DNA of 64,000 nucleotides from JAOABV01 sp039801465 (lineage in GTDB: Bacteria; Hydrothermota; Tepidihabitantia; Tepidihabitantales; CAIPLT01): assembly GCA_039801465.1 (NCBI GenBank), contig JBDRUT010000010.1, positions 1-64,000 of the forward strand, in the 5' to 3' direction. This document shows positions 35,465 through 44,751 of this stretch, one piece after another. Made by a program: the position numbers and the translations under genes. How positions within the stretch are numbered: position 1 is the first letter of the stretch; every line of letters begins with the position of its first letter. The notes below the pieces were generated by a model. That model saw only the letters and a list, made by a program, of their open reading frames with translations. It was not told where the DNA came from and did not search any database.

Positions 35465-36916
35465 ATGAAAACAATTAAAAACTTTTTTCTACTTTTTCTT
35501 GGTGATGGTATCAGTTATATTTTACTATTTGTTGCTACTATTTATTTGGCACGAGTTCTCCAAGTTGCCGGCTTTGGACAATTGAGTTTCGCGTTTGCGT
35601 TCTTTTCCTTTGGTTCGTTTTTAACCAACCTCGGATTAGTTTCAGTTGGCACCAGAGATGTTGCTCAATATCAGCCAGCAACACACAACTTACCAATTAA
35701 CGCTTATATTCGCAATGTGATAATTTTAAGACAAATTCTTTCATCGATCACTTTTATTGCCTTATTAATTATAGGCTTAATAATTCATAAACCAAACGAT
35801 GTGAAATTACTAATTATCTTATACGGATTGTCTCTTTTTCCATTCGCATTTATTTTGGAATGGCTGTTTTTAGGATTGGAGAAAATGTTCTATGTCAGTT
35901 TACAGAAAGTTATTAATAGCGGAATTTATTTAGGATTATTATTGTTGTTAGTTAGAACTCCCCAACAGATAAAGAATGTGCCAATTGCATTTTTAATTGG
36001 CAATCTGAGTGGTGCTCTGTTTCTTTACTTTGTATACCGCACTATCAAACATCAATCGGAAAAGCATGCTCAGTTTTCATACAATGAAGACCATGGTTTA
36101 GCAATAAAGACGATGGGACAAATTTTAAAGAGTGCTTTACCAATTGGTTTAGGAGCAATCTTAATTCAATTCTCGCAAAATTTTAATATCATCTTTCTGG
36201 GTTTAGTAAAGAACGATGTTGAAGTGGGAATTTTTAGTGCTGCCAATAAACTGGTTTTTACGATATTAATCATTGACCGAGTTTTTTGTAATGCGGTTTT
36301 TCCCAATATCGCCCGTCATATTGCTTGGCATAAACAACATATCCCTTCTCTACTGAACCAGTTACAAAAATTAATTCTAATGTTATCAATACCAGTTTGT
36401 ATTGGCAGTGTTTTGGTATCAAGTCGATTAATAAATCTAATCTATGGGCTTAATTACCAAAAAAGTATCCCAGTATTCCAAGTGCTTATCTGGTTTTTAT
36501 TTTTCACAATGCTCAATACAATCTTTACTTCAGTTCTGATTGCTGAACGACGCAATAAAGCATATGTATTAGCCATTGCTATTGGTGTTTTTGCTAATGT
36601 TATTTTTAATCTTATTTTAGTTCGTTTGCTTGGAGCATTAGGAACTGCGATTGCGTTAATTTCAGCCGAACTAATTACTCTAATTGTTCTCTATCTAACA
36701 GTGAAACCGTTCATCAATATCTCTTTTGAAATTAGACATATAATAAAACCCCTAATTGCAACCGCAGTAATGGCAGTTTTTATTAGACTATTTTGGGCAA
36801 AATTACCAATTGTCTTATTGATTGTTTTAGCGATCTTCGTGTACACTATAGTAATGGTATTAATTAAAGGTATAGCAAAACAAGACTTTAGCAGATACTA
36901 CAATGATATCAGTTAA
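35465..36916 (+). CDS. Polysaccharide/O-antigen flippase (Wzx-like, MATE-type fold)
   Basis: A 483-aa integral membrane protein with about 12-14 hydrophobic helices. The N-terminal FLLFLGDGISYILLFVATIYLARVLQVAGFGQLSFAFAF pattern is characteristic of oligosaccharide flippases that turn lipid-linked repeat units across the inner membrane. The later NTIFTSVLIAERRNKAYVLAIAIGVFANVIFNLILV segment is also typical. It lies next to NodB-like and glycosyltransferase genes, forming a surface-glycan group. Confidence 0.9.
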   Translation: MKTIKNFFLLFLGDGISYILLFVATIYLARVLQVAGFGQLSFAFAFFSFGSFLTNLGLVSVGTRDVAQYQPATHNLPINAYIRNVIILRQILSSITFIALLIIGLIIHKPNDVKLLIILYGLSLFPFAFILEWLFLGLEKMFYVSLQKVINSGIYLGLLLLLVRTPQQIKNVPIAFLIGNLSGALFLYFVYRTIKHQSEKHAQFSYNEDHGLAIKTMGQILKSALPIGLGAILIQFSQNFNIIFLGLVKNDVEVGIFSAANKLVFTILIIDRVFCNAVFPNIARHIAWHKQHIPSLLNQLQKLILMLSIPVCIGSVLVSSRLINLIYGLNYQKSIPVFQVLIWFLFFTMLNTIFTSVLIAERRNKAYVLAIAIGVFANVIFNLILVRLLGALGTAIALISAELITLIVLYLTVKPFINISFEIRHIIKPLIATAVMAVFIRLFWAKLPIVLLIVLAIFVYTIVMVLIKGIAKQDFSRYYNDIS

Positions 36917-36938
36917 ATTCGTAAAACCAGTGATACAT

Positions 36939-36976
36939 AACGCTTTCAGTAGAAGATTTTATCGGAAACATTGACG
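36939..36976 (+). repeat. Possible degenerate copy of the flippase 3' end
   Basis: The sequence reads N-AFSRRFYRKH-stop, against Q-DFSRYYNDIS-stop at the end of the flippase gene. The resemblance is limited to about 6 residues and is the weakest of the gene-end copies in this window. Confidence 0.35.
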
Positions 36977-37025
36977 AATGATATTAAATGTTTAGCAATA
37001 TAAAATTTCTGATTATAAAAGACTA

Positions 37026-38597
37026 ATGGCAGATACTTTTTTGGGCATCTTAGAACCAGAATTAGGTTGGTTGCAAATTTTAGAACAAGAAGGCATTGTT
37101 TATAAGGTATTATCTCAGATACCGGAAAAGTATTCTTCTCCCATAATTATCAATCGCGAACTCAACGAAGAAGAAGTTATCCATACACATAATCTATTAG
37201 ATTCTGGAGTAGGCATTATTACCGATTTTCAAAACCTGAGTATGCTCATTTCTAATATAAGATATAAGACTTCCAGAATATCTTATATTTATGGTGAAAG
37301 CGAACTATTTTATAATATTTCAATTATTGACTTGAAATTAAAAGGCAACAGATTAGCTACTCATAGCCGAAAGTCCGAAAATGAAAAGCAAAAAGTAGAT
37401 AGTATATTTGAAGCCGAATACGGCAAGGGTTATATTATTGCATTACCATTTGATGTTAATCAAGCAATCTTAGATACCAGAAGTGAACTAAAACCATTCT
37501 ATTTTCCACACCGTAAATTCCCTTACGAACTTGTCGCAGTTATCAACAAAGGTGCAGTCAGAAAATTGGTTGTAAATTGTCTTAAGAAATTATATCAAAA
37601 GATGCATCTCCCTTATGTCCATCTTTGGTATTATCCCAATACTTTTCAATCTGCTTTTTGTTTTCGAGTTGATACTGATTTCGCTCCAGAAATAGCATTA
37701 AGAACAACTTTAAATCTTTCCCAAACAAAAGATATTGATTTCACTTATTTTATTAACACAGGTCAAATGCCGAATATTCAGCATCCAATGTTTCGTGATA
37801 TTCAAATCCATTGTTTTCGTCATCAGGTTTATAAAGATTATCCGAAAAATTTTGAGAATATTAAGACTGCTAAGTCAATTTTAGTAAAAAATGGTATTAA
37901 GCCCATTGGATTTGTCAGTCCTTTTGGGAAGTGGAACAAAAATCTCCAATACGCAATGGAATCTAATGGCATTAAATACTCTTCAGAATTCTCTTTAGAT
38001 TACGATAATTTGCCTTTCTTTCCAATTGTCAATAACAAAAAATCATCGGTTTTACAAATACCGGTTCATCCTATTTGTATTGGCCGGTTATTACAAGCCG
38101 GACTTTCAGAAGAACAATGCAAAAAATATTATGAAGATTATTTAGTTGCTCAATATTTAGCCAATGAGCCGATATTTATTTATGACCATCCGCATCGAAT
38201 TCATCAATTTCCCGAACTTTTTAGTGCAGTATTAGATAAAGTTAAAGGATTATCTAACTTATGGATTACGACGATGACTGAATTCTATCATTGGTGGATA
38301 AAACGACTCAATATCTATAATTCATTTGAATGGCAGATGCAAAATACGACCTTAAAGATTGAGACCGCTGACCATTGGGACAATGTTTTTCTTCATATCA
38401 TAACGCCTGATGCCAAAGAATCGTTTATTCCGATAAAAAATGGACATTACGAATTGACTAATTTACAATATACGCCAATAAGTCAAGTTCGTCAGCAAAA
38501 AGATTTCTCTAAAATCATATATACGAGGTCGGCTCAAGCAAAAATCCAGACTATTTTTTATGAATTAATTAAGTGGATTTCTAATTTAGGAAAATGA
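37026..38597 (+). CDS. NodB-like polysaccharide deacetylase family protein
   Basis: A 523-aa protein with an unrecognised N-terminal half (about 1-200) and a NodB-type barrel. Seen: SAFCFRVDTDFAPEIALR (metal aspartates), IQIHCFRHQVYKD (histidine metal ligands), IKPIGFVSPFGKWN, and IFIYDHPHRIHQF. Without a signal peptide it would act in the cytoplasm or on membrane-bound intermediates. It probably removes an acetyl group from a glycan intermediate. Located between flippase and glycosyltransferase. Confidence 0.78.
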   Translation: MADTFLGILEPELGWLQILEQEGIVYKVLSQIPEKYSSPIIINRELNEEEVIHTHNLLDSGVGIITDFQNLSMLISNIRYKTSRISYIYGESELFYNISIIDLKLKGNRLATHSRKSENEKQKVDSIFEAEYGKGYIIALPFDVNQAILDTRSELKPFYFPHRKFPYELVAVINKGAVRKLVVNCLKKLYQKMHLPYVHLWYYPNTFQSAFCFRVDTDFAPEIALRTTLNLSQTKDIDFTYFINTGQMPNIQHPMFRDIQIHCFRHQVYKDYPKNFENIKTAKSILVKNGIKPIGFVSPFGKWNKNLQYAMESNGIKYSSEFSLDYDNLPFFPIVNNKKSSVLQIPVHPICIGRLLQAGLSEEQCKKYYEDYLVAQYLANEPIFIYDHPHRIHQFPELFSAVLDKVKGLSNLWITTMTEFYHWWIKRLNIYNSFEWQMQNTTLKIETADHWDNVFLHIITPDAKESFIPIKNGHYELTNLQYTPISQVRQQKDFSKIIYTRSAQAKIQTIFYELIKWISNLGK

Positions 38598-38717
38598 ATT
38601 TTATTAATAGGTTAGTATCTCATGACAAGTTAAAATAATTGCTAACATTGAATAGTAAATTAATGCTAAGAGTTTAATTTGTAATATACTCAATGTCTTT
38701 ATCGTGTTATTTTTAAT

Positions 38718-39740
38718 ATGAAAATAATCTTTACCAGTTTTCAGGCAATCTCAATCTTAGAAGGCGGAGTCAAGACGCAGATACTGGCACTGAAAAAAGA
38801 ATTAGAAAAACTTGATGTTGAAGTAGAACTTTTTGATTCTTGGCAGAATTATACTTTTAGCAAAATTGATTTTGTTCATCTGTTTTGTGCGCATATTGGA
38901 ACTTATCATTTTGCCCACTCACTTTCCAATCTGGGTGTGAAAATAATACTCACACCGATATTTTTTAGTCATCGTAGTCCAAGATTTATTAAAAATGTAC
39001 TTGCCTTGTCTAAAATAATTTCTAAGTTCAGTGGTTTTCGAACAGAATATCAGATAATAAGAGAAATATGCCAAATGGCAAAGATCATTGCTCCTAATAC
39101 TAAAAAAGAGATGGAACTAATTCAACAGAGTTTTAGTATTAGTCCAGAAAAATTTCAATTATTACCTAATGGAGTTGATGAACGATTTTATGATGCTGAC
39201 CCAAATTTATTTATTAAACAATATGGTATAAAAGATTTTATTTTATATGTTGGACATATTGGATGGGGTCGAAAGAATCTTTTGGCATTATTGAAAGTTT
39301 GCGAAAAAATTGACCAGCCTTTAGTATTAATTGGCAAAGTGTTGGAAAACGACTATGCCCGAAAGTGTTTAACAATAATCAAATCCAGACCAAATACCAT
39401 TCTTATTACTGGCTTAAATCACGATGACCCGCTTTTGGCATCAGCATATTCTGCTTGTGATACTTTTGTTTTGCCATCTTATTATGAAACACCAGGGTTA
39501 TCAGCATTAGAAGCCGGTCTGGCTGGTGCGAAGATTGTTATTACCAAATTCGGTGGAACTGAAGAATATTTTCAAAACTATGCTCAATACATTAATCCGT
39601 TTTCTTTGAATTCTATAAGGCAAGGGATAATGAATTCTTTAGAGCAGAAAAAACAGCCTGAATTAAAAGAACACATCCGAAATAACTATTTGTGGAAACA
39701 CGCAGCAAGTAAACTGATTAAAATATACCAACAGATATGA
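38718..39740 (+). CDS. Glycosyltransferase, GT4 family
   Basis: A 340-aa GT-B enzyme. Seen: SILEGGVKTQILALKKELE, FVHLFCAHIGTYHFAH, LLPNGVDERFYD, FILYVGHIGWGRKNL (start of donor domain), SACDTFVLPSYYETPGLSALEAGLAGAKIVIT (E-x7-E-type donor motif, complete). Likely part of the same glycan pathway as the flippase. The acceptor and donor cannot be told. Confidence 0.88.
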   Translation: MKIIFTSFQAISILEGGVKTQILALKKELEKLDVEVELFDSWQNYTFSKIDFVHLFCAHIGTYHFAHSLSNLGVKIILTPIFFSHRSPRFIKNVLALSKIISKFSGFRTEYQIIREICQMAKIIAPNTKKEMELIQQSFSISPEKFQLLPNGVDERFYDADPNLFIKQYGIKDFILYVGHIGWGRKNLLALLKVCEKIDQPLVLIGKVLENDYARKCLTIIKSRPNTILITGLNHDDPLLASAYSACDTFVLPSYYETPGLSALEAGLAGAKIVITKFGGTEEYFQNYAQYINPFSLNSIRQGIMNSLEQKKQPELKEHIRNNYLWKHAASKLIKIYQQI

Positions 39741-39799
39741 ATAATACAAAAGTTCGAACCCCAAAACAACAAATAAAAACTCAAAAATTTACTACTGTC

Positions 39800-39872
39800 T
39801 GTCATGCTGAATTTATTTCAGCGTCTCATTCTTATTATGGAGAAGAGACCCTGAACCGAGTCCAGGGTGACA
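39800..39872. repeat. REP-like inverted repeat
   Basis: TGTCATGCTGAATTTATTTC at 39800 pairs with GACCCTGAACCGAGTCCAGG and AGGGTGACA ending at 39872. This is the well-known intergenic palindrome type with TGTCATGCTGAA at one end and CAGGGTGACA at the other. Confidence 0.75.
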
Positions 39873-39933
39873 TAAAGAATTGTTTTTAACTTTAATCTTA
39901 GGTTTGGAGTTTATTTTATTACAGGAGCGATAA

Positions 39934-41457
39934 ATGGAAAATATTAGTAAAGTACTTGAAATTGCTAAAGAACTGGAAGACTTAAACGAAAAATATTCCC
40001 GATTATCCTGGACTCAATACACCACAGGTTTTGATTTTGGCGTTAATCAAGCATATGAAAAACTGACTGAAGTTTTAAAGAATAAAAAATACTATGAGAT
40101 AATCTTAGAATATCAACAAAAACCACTTGACCCGCTTGACAAACGCCGTGTTGATATTATCGCTCTAATTTTCAAACCCTACCATCTTTCAGACGAATTA
40201 AATCAACTTGACTTAAAAATACAGAACAAGACCACTGAACTTTCTAAAATATTAAACAACTTCCGTTTTACCTTAGATGGTAAAGAAATTCGCTCAACTG
40301 AAATTGCCCAGATTTTAAGAAGTGAGCCAGACCGAGAACGAAGAAAACGAGCATTTTTATGCCGTGCTCAGATTAACAAGCCGTTGATTGATGCAGGCTT
40401 TATTGACTTACTTAATATGCGAAAAGAATATGCTAATTTGTATGGTGCGAAAAACTTTGTTGAGTATCGTCTGGAATTTGATGAACTTGAACCGCAAATC
40501 TTTGATAACTGGTTTGAGCCAATCAGACAAATCTTGCCCAAAACAAAGCAAACCTATCAAACTTTTGGTAAGCAGTTTATCAAGGATGAAAATGTGATGC
40601 CCTGGGATTTGGCTTATATTTCAGCTCAAATTGCACCACAACTCAATCAGATTGTTGATATGTCAAAATATTATGAAATGCTTCAAAACTTCTTCTTAAA
40701 GTTCGGTATTGATATTAGCAAATATAATATCACTTATGATTTATTTCCCCGTAAGAATAAGTCCGAATGGGGTTATAGTTTTACAATCCGCACGGGCAAA
40801 GACAATCGCATATTAGCCAATGTTGAAAACCGCTATCACGAGTTTGGAGTGTTATTGCACGAGACTGGTCATGCGATTCATTCTTTTATGCTCGACCCAG
40901 AAGATATTTTATTAAATATGGGTGTTTCAGGAATTATTAGTGAAGGATTTGCTAATCTTTGGGGATATTTTCTGTATGAAAAAGAATTCTTTGGTCAGTT
41001 TTTCAAGGACAATCTCAAAGATGCGGAAACTGCATTTGCCAGTCTCAAGCAATGGATGAAAGTTAGTCGGATTCGGGCAGTGCCTGATATATTCTTTGAC
41101 CAATTGTTATATAAGATGGAAATCAAAACTCTGGATGATATTAATGAACTTTATCTTAAGCAATATAAATTATATTTAGATGAAGAGCCTTATACTGAAA
41201 ATCCGGCTTGGGCATATCGCATACATCATACAACCCATCCGATTTATTTGCACAATTACTTTCTTGGCGATTTGACTTGCGAAATGCTTAAGAGTCGATT
41301 TCTAAAAAATACGGGTGTTTCATCAGTCGTTGAAAAACCTAAAGAGTTTGGTGATTTTTTAATAAACAATGTTATCAAGCCTTCTGGCACTTATCCGTTC
41401 TTAAAACTATTTGAAAAAATCAGCGGAGAAAAATTTTCGTTGAAGTATTTGGAGTAA
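39934..41457 (+). CDS. M3-family (oligoendopeptidase-like) metallopeptidase
   Basis: A 507-aa mostly helical cytoplasmic zinc peptidase that would degrade oligopeptides. Zinc site HETGH at 309-313 (VLLHETGHAIHSFM) and the downstream glutamate region ISEGFANLWGYFL; substrate-side motif YRIHHTTHPIYLHNYFLGD near the C terminus, as in M3 enzymes. Preceded by ACAGGAGCG. A near-identical but diverged copy of its last 28 codons plus stop lies exactly 1000 bp downstream, beyond an MNT/HEPN pair. Confidence 0.9.
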   Translation: MENISKVLEIAKELEDLNEKYSRLSWTQYTTGFDFGVNQAYEKLTEVLKNKKYYEIILEYQQKPLDPLDKRRVDIIALIFKPYHLSDELNQLDLKIQNKTTELSKILNNFRFTLDGKEIRSTEIAQILRSEPDRERRKRAFLCRAQINKPLIDAGFIDLLNMRKEYANLYGAKNFVEYRLEFDELEPQIFDNWFEPIRQILPKTKQTYQTFGKQFIKDENVMPWDLAYISAQIAPQLNQIVDMSKYYEMLQNFFLKFGIDISKYNITYDLFPRKNKSEWGYSFTIRTGKDNRILANVENRYHEFGVLLHETGHAIHSFMLDPEDILLNMGVSGIISEGFANLWGYFLYEKEFFGQFFKDNLKDAETAFASLKQWMKVSRIRAVPDIFFDQLLYKMEIKTLDDINELYLKQYKLYLDEEPYTENPAWAYRIHHTTHPIYLHNYFLGDLTCEMLKSRFLKNTGVSSVVEKPKEFGDFLINNVIKPSGTYPFLKLFEKISGEKFSLKYLE

Positions 41458-41654
41458 TCGTTATGGATAGTCACGGATAAAAAATTATCACGAATGCGCG
41501 AAATAAAACCTTTATAACCTCAGATTAAAACAGGTGAACATAGAAATAAACACTGCCATCTTCATTGGGAGAAAAAGCCTGGCAATCTTACCTTATTGAT
41601 AAAAATTCAATTTAGCCACGAATAAACACCAATATAAACACAAAAAATTACTAA

Positions 41655-41683
41655 TTGACATTTAACAATTTTATCCCTATAAT
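41655..41683 (+). promoter_or_regulatory. Consensus promoter of the MNT/HEPN pair
   Basis: TTGACA at 41655-41660, 17-nt spacer and TATAAT at 41678-41683, followed by CTGGAGG as ribosome-binding site and ATG at 41705. It is one of the strongest promoters in the window. Confidence 0.85.
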
Positions 41684-41704
41684 TCTGCTGGAGGCTATTA
41701 AATT

Positions 41705-41995
41705 ATGACAGTTGAAGAAATTAAAAGTATCATTAAAGAACATATGGATGTTTTACGAGATAAATACTCGGTTAAAGAGATTGGGTTATTTGGTTCTTAT
41801 CTCAGGGGAGCGCAAAAAGCGACAAGCGATATTGATGTGCTGGTAGACTTCAAAGAAGGTGCAGACCTTTTCAGTCTGGTCGGATTGGCGATATTTCTGG
41901 AAGAAAAACTTGGTGTCAAGGTAGATGTTGTACCAAAACGTGCATTAAGAAAAGAACTGAGAGAGCAGGTTTTAAAAGAAGTTGTTTTAGTATGA
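41705..41995 (+). CDS. MNT-type minimal nucleotidyltransferase antitoxin (MntA-like)
   Basis: A 96-aa protein with the minimal nucleotidyltransferase motif GSYLRGAQKATSDIDVLVDF. In type VII toxin-antitoxin systems MntA AMPylates the HEPN toxin on tyrosine and so silences it. The stop overlaps the start of the HEPN gene by 4 nt (ATGA), indicating tight translational coupling. It has its own strong promoter. Situated between the two copies of the peptidase 3' end, so likely acquired. Confidence 0.9.
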   Translation: MTVEEIKSIIKEHMDVLRDKYSVKEIGLFGSYLRGAQKATSDIDVLVDFKEGADLFSLVGLAIFLEEKLGVKVDVVPKRALRKELREQVLKEVVLV

Positions 41996-42336
41996 CAAAA
42001 GATTATAAACTTTATCTAAAAGATATATTAGAAGCAATGGAAAGTATTGAGCAGTTCGTCAAGGGATTATCTTTTGATAATTTTATCAAAGACGATAAAA
42101 CCACTAGTGCGGTGATTAGAAAATTTGAGATTATTGGTGAAGCAGCAAAACAAATTCCTGATGAGATGCGACAAAAATATCCATTGGTTCCATGGAAAGA
42201 AATGGCTGGAATGAGAGACCGGCTGATACATTTTTATTCAGGTGTTGATTATAAACTTGTTTGGGATACGATTGTCAACAGAATACCGCAAGTCAAATCA
42301 CTAATAAAAGATATTATTGAAAATAACGACAATTAG
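41992..42336 (+). CDS. HEPN-domain (DUF86, HepT-like) toxin
   Basis: A 114-aa HEPN protein with the RNase motif R-x4-H as RDRLIHFYSGVDY and the family EIIGEAAKQIPDEMRQKYP and VPWKEMAGMRDRLIH segments. HepT toxins cleave RNA (tRNA in the studied cases) when not modified by MntA. The gene overlaps the antitoxin by 4 nt. It acts in the cytoplasm. Confidence 0.9.
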   Translation: MTKDYKLYLKDILEAMESIEQFVKGLSFDNFIKDDKTTSAVIRKFEIIGEAAKQIPDEMRQKYPLVPWKEMAGMRDRLIHFYSGVDYKLVWDTIVNRIPQVKSLIKDIIENNDN

Positions 42337-42370
42337 AATTCTGTCACCAGAATTACTTCTGCTTGATTCG

Positions 42371-42457
42371 GTTATCAAACCCTCCGGCACTTATCCGTTC
42401 TTAAGACTCTTTGAAAAAATCAGCGGCGATAAATTTTCATTAAAATATCTGGAATAG
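42371..42457 (+). repeat. Diverged second copy of the M3 peptidase 3' end
   Basis: The 87 nt at 42371-42457 align without gaps to the final 87 nt of the peptidase gene (41371-41457). I count 13 differences: 10 synonymous, 2 conservative changes (K to R and E to D), and a stop swap TAA to TAG. The copy reads VIKPSGTYPFLR and on to SLKYLE and stop. The pattern requires that the two sequences diverged while both were coding. The copy is now cut off from any gene start. Confidence 0.92.
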
Positions 42458-42978
42458 AATTTTAGCCACGAATTAACACGAATAGACACAAAAAAACCAT
42501 GGACCTGCTCCGCACCATTGAAAATTGGTGCGTGGGTAAACACGGATAAACACAGAAAAAGATTACCACGCTACCCAAAGGGACGATGGAGCATAGCGAC
42601 ACCTTTGCACGAAAGCAGGAAAGCACGAAAGAAAAATGTCATTCCGTGCTCGACACGGAATCCAGAATCTTTTAACCACAGACTCCACAGATTTTCACAG
42701 ATTATCAAATTGTTTAAAATTAATAATTTTTTGTCATTGTCAATTGGACATTTTTCAGAATCCACGATCAATTTCTATGAATATCAATTGAATTTTAATG
42801 AATTTCTATAAGTTTCAATTAATTCCAATTTTTCAATCTGTGTAATCATTTCTTATAATCGCTGTAGTCAAAAGTTCTTTGAACATAGGTCTTGACAAAC
42901 AGGGATTTTGTGGGGGGCAATTCTGGGGATACAATACACAACTATTTACATAATTTAGATATTAGTTAAGATTTAGCA
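42458..42978. repeat. Patch of dispersed intergenic repeats
   Basis: AGCCACGAATTAACACGAATAGACACAAAA at 42460-42490 has a partner at 41613-41646 after the intact peptidase end, so this text was copied together with the gene end. Further on are a TGTCATTCCGTGCTCGACACGG palindrome (about 42638-42660) and CCACAGACTCCACAGATTTTCACAGAT. Such phrases are common intergenic repeats. The open frames across this stretch are repeat artefacts. Confidence 0.6.
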
Positions 42979-43053
42979 ATGGCACGGCTGGCAAAAGTTG
43001 TTGTTCCTGAAATTCCCCATCATATTACACGGCGAGGCAAGGGGAATAATTAG
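42979..43053 (+). pseudogene. Truncated REP-associated tyrosine transposase (RAYT/Y1) N terminus
   Basis: The frame MARLAKVVVPEIPHHITRRG followed by KGNN and a stop matches the conserved start of REP-associated tyrosine transposases (MARLxRVVxPGxPHHVTQRG). Nothing of the catalytic HUH or tyrosine regions remains, so this is a remnant. It lies among palindromic repeats that such enzymes are known to mobilise. Confidence 0.8.
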
Positions 43054-43227
43054 GGACACTTCCTGATTTATTCTTTAGAAAAAAATCCGAGTCTAATTCC
43101 TGAGTTTATAATAGATAATATAAGAAGTAATATAAATGAAGAGATTTTGCATAAGGTCAGTGACGATTTGCCTGACAGCATATTAGACGATTTGGAAGAT
43201 GGGCTTTTTGACCGAGTTCGATATTGA
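43054..43227 (+). pseudogene. Orphan 57-codon gene tail fused to the RAYT remnant
   Basis: After the RAYT stop the same frame stays open for 57 codons (GHFLIYSLEKNPSLIPEF and on, ending DLEDGLFDRVRY and stop). Its composition (acidic, regular hydrophobic spacing) looks like a real protein C terminus, but I recognise no family. It has no start of its own. Confidence 0.4.
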
Positions 43228-43323
43228 AACATAAGAAAGAACTTAAATAATATCTTAAACGGCAATTTTTTTATCATAAAAGACATAAATTTTGACCTTA
43301 AAGGCGACGGAGTAAATTAAGGG

Positions 43324-43343
43324 GGCAGAGAACCGGCTCTGCC
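43324..43343. repeat. Short GC-rich hairpin
   Basis: GGCAGAG - AACCGG - CTCTGCC, a 7-bp stem in AT-rich sequence. It may be a REP-type unit end or a terminator fragment. Confidence 0.4.
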
Positions 43344-43464
43344 ACCACACTGCGACCAGACACAAAAAGCAGAATTGAGTAAATAGAAATGAGTATATAA
43401 GGTATGTAAATTCTTCACTTCTCACTTCTCTATTTAATATGCCAAACAAATCAAAGCGTTTTTT

Positions 43465-43893
43465 ATCACCCTCACCTTACTCCTCTCCCATCGAGGGAGA
43501 GGAGATTATAGTTTCTTTTGTTAATGACAAAACTAATTGTGAAAAAGCAAAAATACTCTTTCTGCTTGCGAAAAGGATAGCATACTTCTCACCTTCACTT
43601 TCATCATCTTCCGTAAAGGGAGAAGAGGTTACAATTCATTTGCGATAAAATCAAACATTCCTTTCTCACCTTGCCCGAAACGGGGTCGAAACGACTTATG
43701 AGAAGGTTAGGTTGAAGGGGAGAGAATGAATAACATAAATTTTCTCTCTCACCTTCCACCATAGATTTTGTTATGCAACATCTACGCTTCGCGTTTTCCA
43801 TCGAGAGAGAGGAATCCTTCACCTCAGCGAGATTGAGTAGATTGCCCAAAAATCTCCTCTCCCCTTGTGGAAGAGGGTTAGGATGAGGGGTAA
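43465..43893. repeat. Cluster of CTCTCCC-type palindromic repeats
   Basis: Repeated forms of TCACC..TACTCCTCTCCCATCGAGGGAGAGGA (about 43470-43505), CGTTTTCCATCGAGAGAGAGGA (43793-43814) and CTCTCCCCTTGTGGAAGAGGGTTAGGATGAGGGG (43858-43891) alternate in orientation over 430 nt. This is a REP-like family known from many bacteria. Frames crossing it are artefacts. Confidence 0.7.
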
Positions 43894-43902
43894 TCTGTTG
43901 TT

Positions 43903-44259
43903 TCATTGTCCGTTTTGTTTGAACATATTCAGCACGACATCGAGAATCTTGGTTAAAATTGCTTTGTCCAGTCCTTGTCCGACAGATTTATACATCATAA
44001 AGTCGATTTCAGTTAGAAGTTGCTTTCCGGAATATCGTCTTGCCAAAGCGTAGATTTTGCGACCGAAATTGAGATATGGAATATTTAAGATAGTCGGAAC
44101 GGCATTTTCTGACAGGACTTCTTTAATTGCACTATCAACTTTCACTTGTAAATCAAACTCATAAGCGACTTGGGAACTGACATATTGCCGTTTAATAGGA
44201 TTCGGTTCATTATATTTTCTGAGCCATCGTTCAGTTCGAATGCTTGCCTTAGTAGTCAT
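43903..44259 (-). CDS. Hypothetical helical protein
   Basis: A 118-aa protein (MTTKASIRTERWLRKYNEPN) that I do not recognise. It is mostly helical by composition, basic at the N terminus, with a central VPTILNIPYLNFGRKIYALARRYSGKQL and no signal peptide or cysteines. AAGGAGGTG at the ideal distance precedes ATG 44259, which is preferred to the in-frame GTG at 44268 inside that site. The strong ribosome-binding site argues for a real gene. It is bounded by repeats on both sides. Confidence 0.6.
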   Translation of the reverse strand: MTTKASIRTERWLRKYNEPNPIKRQYVSSQVAYEFDLQVKVDSAIKEVLSENAVPTILNIPYLNFGRKIYALARRYSGKQLLTEIDFMMYKSVGQGLDKAILTKILDVVLNMFKQNGQ

Positions 44260-44751
44260 TATTATCACCTCCTTTCTAAAAAGATATTTGCCAAAGACAC
44301 AGAGTTCGCTAAGATTATTTTTGCTAATAAAAATAAAATCCGGATAATTGGTTTAACTGTCCAGCACCAAAGTGTTATGGACAACTGCGTCTGTGGTCTC
44401 ATTTATTCACCTTTCTTCATTTTATAATCTATGTAATCTTTCTTATAATCACCATAATCAAGACCTTTTAGGGGTCTCTATAATGCTAAGACGCAAAAAA
44501 ATGGCATTTTTGGGAAAAAATTTTTAGGTAGGTTAAATTTTCTTTGTCAAGGGAAGCAAAGAGATTTATAAAAAAGTGCCACCGAAAACACTGAAAACAC
44601 GGAAAATCTGAAGAAAAACTGGTGATTTAATAGCTACTTCTGATAAAGTCTTGATTACTTAGATTTTTTAGCGATACTGGAGATAACTCTCTTGATTTTC
44701 CATCATTTTAATCAATCAAACTGACTTTTTCTAAGTTTTCTAATTTTTTCC
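44260..44751. other. Intergenic region with repeat fragments upstream of fabH
   Basis: Contains AGACACAGAGTTCGCTAAG near 44287 and GTGCCACCGAAAACACTGAAAACACGG near 44577-44603, the latter an inverted relative of text at 33640-33690. No gene is supported. Confidence 0.5.

Noticed and set aside
42518..42811. 97-codon frame
   Set aside because: It runs through dispersed repeats (AACACGGATAAACAC, GTCATTCCGTGC) and has no protein-like features.
43439..43906. Overlapping frames on both strands (plus 43439-43648, minus 43604-43906)
   Set aside because: They are translations of the CTCTCCC-type palindromic repeat cluster.
41705..44259. Prophage or integrative element
   Set aside because: Only a toxin-antitoxin pair, a transposase remnant, repeats and one unknown gene; no integrase, phage structural genes or attachment repeats at a tRNA.
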